This document shows, in pieces, positions 62,525 through 64,000 of a stretch of DNA of 64,000 bases. The position numbers were made by a program, and so were the translations under genes. A model generated the notes under the pieces. That model searched no databases, was not told where the DNA came from, and saw nothing but the letters and a program-made list of their open reading frames with translations. The stretch comes from Marinobacterium rhizophilum (GTDB taxonomy: Bacteria; Pseudomonadota; Gammaproteobacteria; Pseudomonadales; Balneatricaceae), in contig NZ_CP073347.1 of NCBI RefSeq assembly GCF_024397915.1, forward strand, positions 2,542,001 through 2,606,000, read 5' to 3'. Each line of letters starts with the position of its first letter. The first letter of the stretch is position 1.

Positions 62525-64000
62525 TCACGCATGCTCTGTCATACGTTGAAATATTTCATTACGCAGTGCAAGTTCGTCGTAAACGCCACTATCAACAACC
62601 ACCCCATTATCCATCAGGTAGATCCGATTGCATGATTTCACAGTAGACAAACGATGAGCAATAATAATAATCGTTTTATGTCCCGAGAAGTCATGAATGG
62701 CATCCATCACCAACCTTTCAGTAATTCCATCAAGCGCACTTGTCGCTTCATCCAGCACGAGTACGTCAGCATCATCATAAAGTGCACGAGCAATGCCGAT
62801 ACGCTGACGTTCCCCACCGGAAAGCTGCACACCGCGCTCACCCACCAGCGTATTCAGCCCGAGCGGCAGGCGCCCGAGTAAATCATCCAGATGTGCCATA
62901 CGTGCAGCACGCTCTACGCGCTCATCATCTATCCCCGTCAGCGGCAAACCAAAGGCGATGTTTTCACGAATGCTGGCGTCTGCCAGGAAGATTGATTGCG
63001 GTACATAGCCGATGTTGTTCTGCCAGGCCCGAAGCTCATCTGACCTAAGTGGCTGACCATCGATGCAGAGACTCCCCTCATCTGGCTCGATCAGCCCCAA
63101 AAGAATATCGATAGCCGTGGATTTACCGGAACCGGATGCGCCTACCACCCCGATCACTTGATTTAACGGTAATGTCAGAGTCAGGTTATCCAGCGCCCAC
63201 TCATCTTTGCCAGGGTAACGAAAACGGACATTTTCCAACGAGATCTGTTTACGGGCCACCTTACGACCTTGGGCTTCGGCGGGTTTGTCAACTACGGCCT
63301 TACGACTAGCCTCTAAATCCACTTTCAAATTATCGAACGCCGCCAGGTTGCTGCGCAGTGTCGCGGCAGATGCATAGATATGCTGAAACGCCGGTAGTAG
63401 CTTGAAGCCGGCCAGCGCATACACCGCCAGAACCGGTAGTACCGTACCAAGGTCCCCCTGGTTGCTACGCAACAGGTAGAGCACAAGCATGATGATGGCA
63501 CCAAAGGCGACTAGTTCCATGGCATAGCGCGGCACTTGCGCCATCACTGTGTTGGTACCCTGGGCACGGCCGAAGGCTTGGTTGGCGGCTGAGTAACGTT
63601 CATTAAAATCGGCCTGACGTCCAAGCAACAGAGTATCCTTGATGCCACCGAACCCTTCCTGCATCAGTTTCATTCGCTCGCGATTGGTCTTTGTCACGAT
63701 CTGGCCATTTGCAACCAGGCGGCGACGCACAATGCGGTAGAGCAACAAGTAGGCTGCCGCAAATAACCCTATTCCCATTAGTGCGACAAGCGGATTGTAG
63801 ATCAGGATAGCCACCGCAATCACCAGCGCTAAAATGGCACGAGCATTAAGCTGCAAAAACTGTGTAATCACTTGGTTGGTAAGCCGAATACATTCGCCGT
63901 TAATTTTGTTGATCAACTGCGAGCTATTGCCGCTGGCATGGAACAGCCAGCATTGCTGCATATAGTGCCGGTAAAGTCGGGTACTCAACTCAGCGCCCAG
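62525..64000 (-). CDS. ABC transporter, permease fused to ATPase (PglK/MsbA-like), N-terminus cut by window edge
   Basis: 491 codons visible; the start lies beyond the window. Membrane part first (about the first 210 visible residues, five or so helices), then the ATPase: Walker A GVVGASGSGKSTAIDI, signature VQLSGGERQRIGIARAL, Walker B VLVLDEATSAL, H-loop IIIAHRLSTV. Such fused exporters flip lipid-linked oligosaccharides (PglK) or lipid A (MsbA). Its place in the locus suggests export of the polysaccharide or its lipid-linked repeat unit. Confidence 0.88.
   Translation of the reverse strand: MGAELSTRLYRHYMQQCWLFHASGNSSQLINKINGECIRLTNQVITQFLQLNARAILALVIAVAILIYNPLVALMGIGLFAAAYLLLYRIVRRRLVANGQIVTKTNRERMKLMQEGFGGIKDTLLLGRQADFNERYSAANQAFGRAQGTNTVMAQVPRYAMELVAFGAIIMLVLYLLRSNQGDLGTVLPVLAVYALAGFKLLPAFQHIYASAATLRSNLAAFDNLKVDLEASRKAVVDKPAEAQGRKVARKQISLENVRFRYPGKDEWALDNLTLTLPLNQVIGVVGASGSGKSTAIDILLGLIEPDEGSLCIDGQPLRSDELRAWQNNIGYVPQSIFLADASIRENIAFGLPLTGIDDERVERAARMAHLDDLLGRLPLGLNTLVGERGVQLSGGERQRIGIARALYDDADVLVLDEATSALDGITERLVMDAIHDFSGHKTIIIIAHRLSTVKSCNRIYLMDNGVVVDSGVYDELALRNEIFQRMTEHA

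Overview
The window looks like chromosome from a marine gammaproteobacterium of the Oceanospirillales/Pseudomonadales type, perhaps Marinobacterium-like (an inference from gene content and order). The evidence is the conserved chain lptD-surA-pdxA-rsmA-apaG-apaH-glpE-cca-folK-folB next to plsY-tsaD-rpsU-yqeY-dnaG-rpoD-tRNA-Ile(CAU), the MurU/AmgK cell-wall recycling pair, and a Pseudomonas-like wbpV/wbpL/wbpM set closing a surface-polysaccharide locus. Most of the sequence is GC-rich. Two kinds of region are clearly AT-rich: a small integrated element and parts of the polysaccharide locus.

Region by region: (1) 1-6.4 kb, all on the minus strand: a LysR regulator, a DUF1445 protein, a three-gene TRAP transporter and pxpA-pxpB, which together look like a 5-oxoproline uptake and degradation unit. 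(2) 6.6-10.3 kb: etfB-etfA and ETF-ubiquinone oxidoreductase, the electron route from acyl-CoA and amine dehydrogenases to ubiquinone. (3) 10.6-17.4 kb: trpE, gph-rpe, a DUF3530 protein, djlA, murU-amgK. (4) 17.5-26.0 kb: a tightly overlapping plus-strand operon for outer-membrane assembly, vitamin B6, 16S rRNA methylation, Ap4A hydrolysis and tRNA CCA addition; folB-folK converge on it. (5) 26.9-30.6 kb: a 3.7-kb integrated element. It is bounded by 14-bp direct repeats, one of which covers the folB start codon. It carries a tyrosine integrase, three small genes, a promoter set among three phased palindromes and one AT-rich cargo gene. (6) 30.9-38.7 kb: plsY, tsaD, the rpsU-yqeY-dnaG-rpoD macromolecular-synthesis cluster, tRNA-Ile2, and about 242-bp tandem repeats that carry REP sequences. 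(7) 38.7-42.8 kb: an MFS transporter with a long repeat tail, a periplasmic Lig E-type DNA ligase, and a REP-associated transposase flanked by paired REPs. (8) 42.8-64 kb, all on the minus strand: a polysaccharide (probably O-antigen) locus. It contains a truncated ABC exporter, a DegT aminotransferase, an ATP-grasp/methyltransferase fusion, glycosyltransferases, GDP-fucose synthesis (manC, gmd, fcl), a methyltransferase broken by one in-frame TGA, and the wbpV/wbpL/wbpM-like end.

The best candidate for something undescribed is the minimal element at 26.9-30.6 kb. Its insertion replaces the native 5' region of the essential folate gene folB while keeping the coding sequence intact, and it carries a single uncharacterised AT-rich cargo gene of the kind often found as anti-phage cargo. 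Other notable points are an internal duplication at the start of pxpB, the premature stop in the methyltransferase, the ATP-grasp/methyltransferase fusion, and REP-like repeats that form a protein tail. Coordinates and motifs were read by eye. Family names come from recognition, not from database searches.
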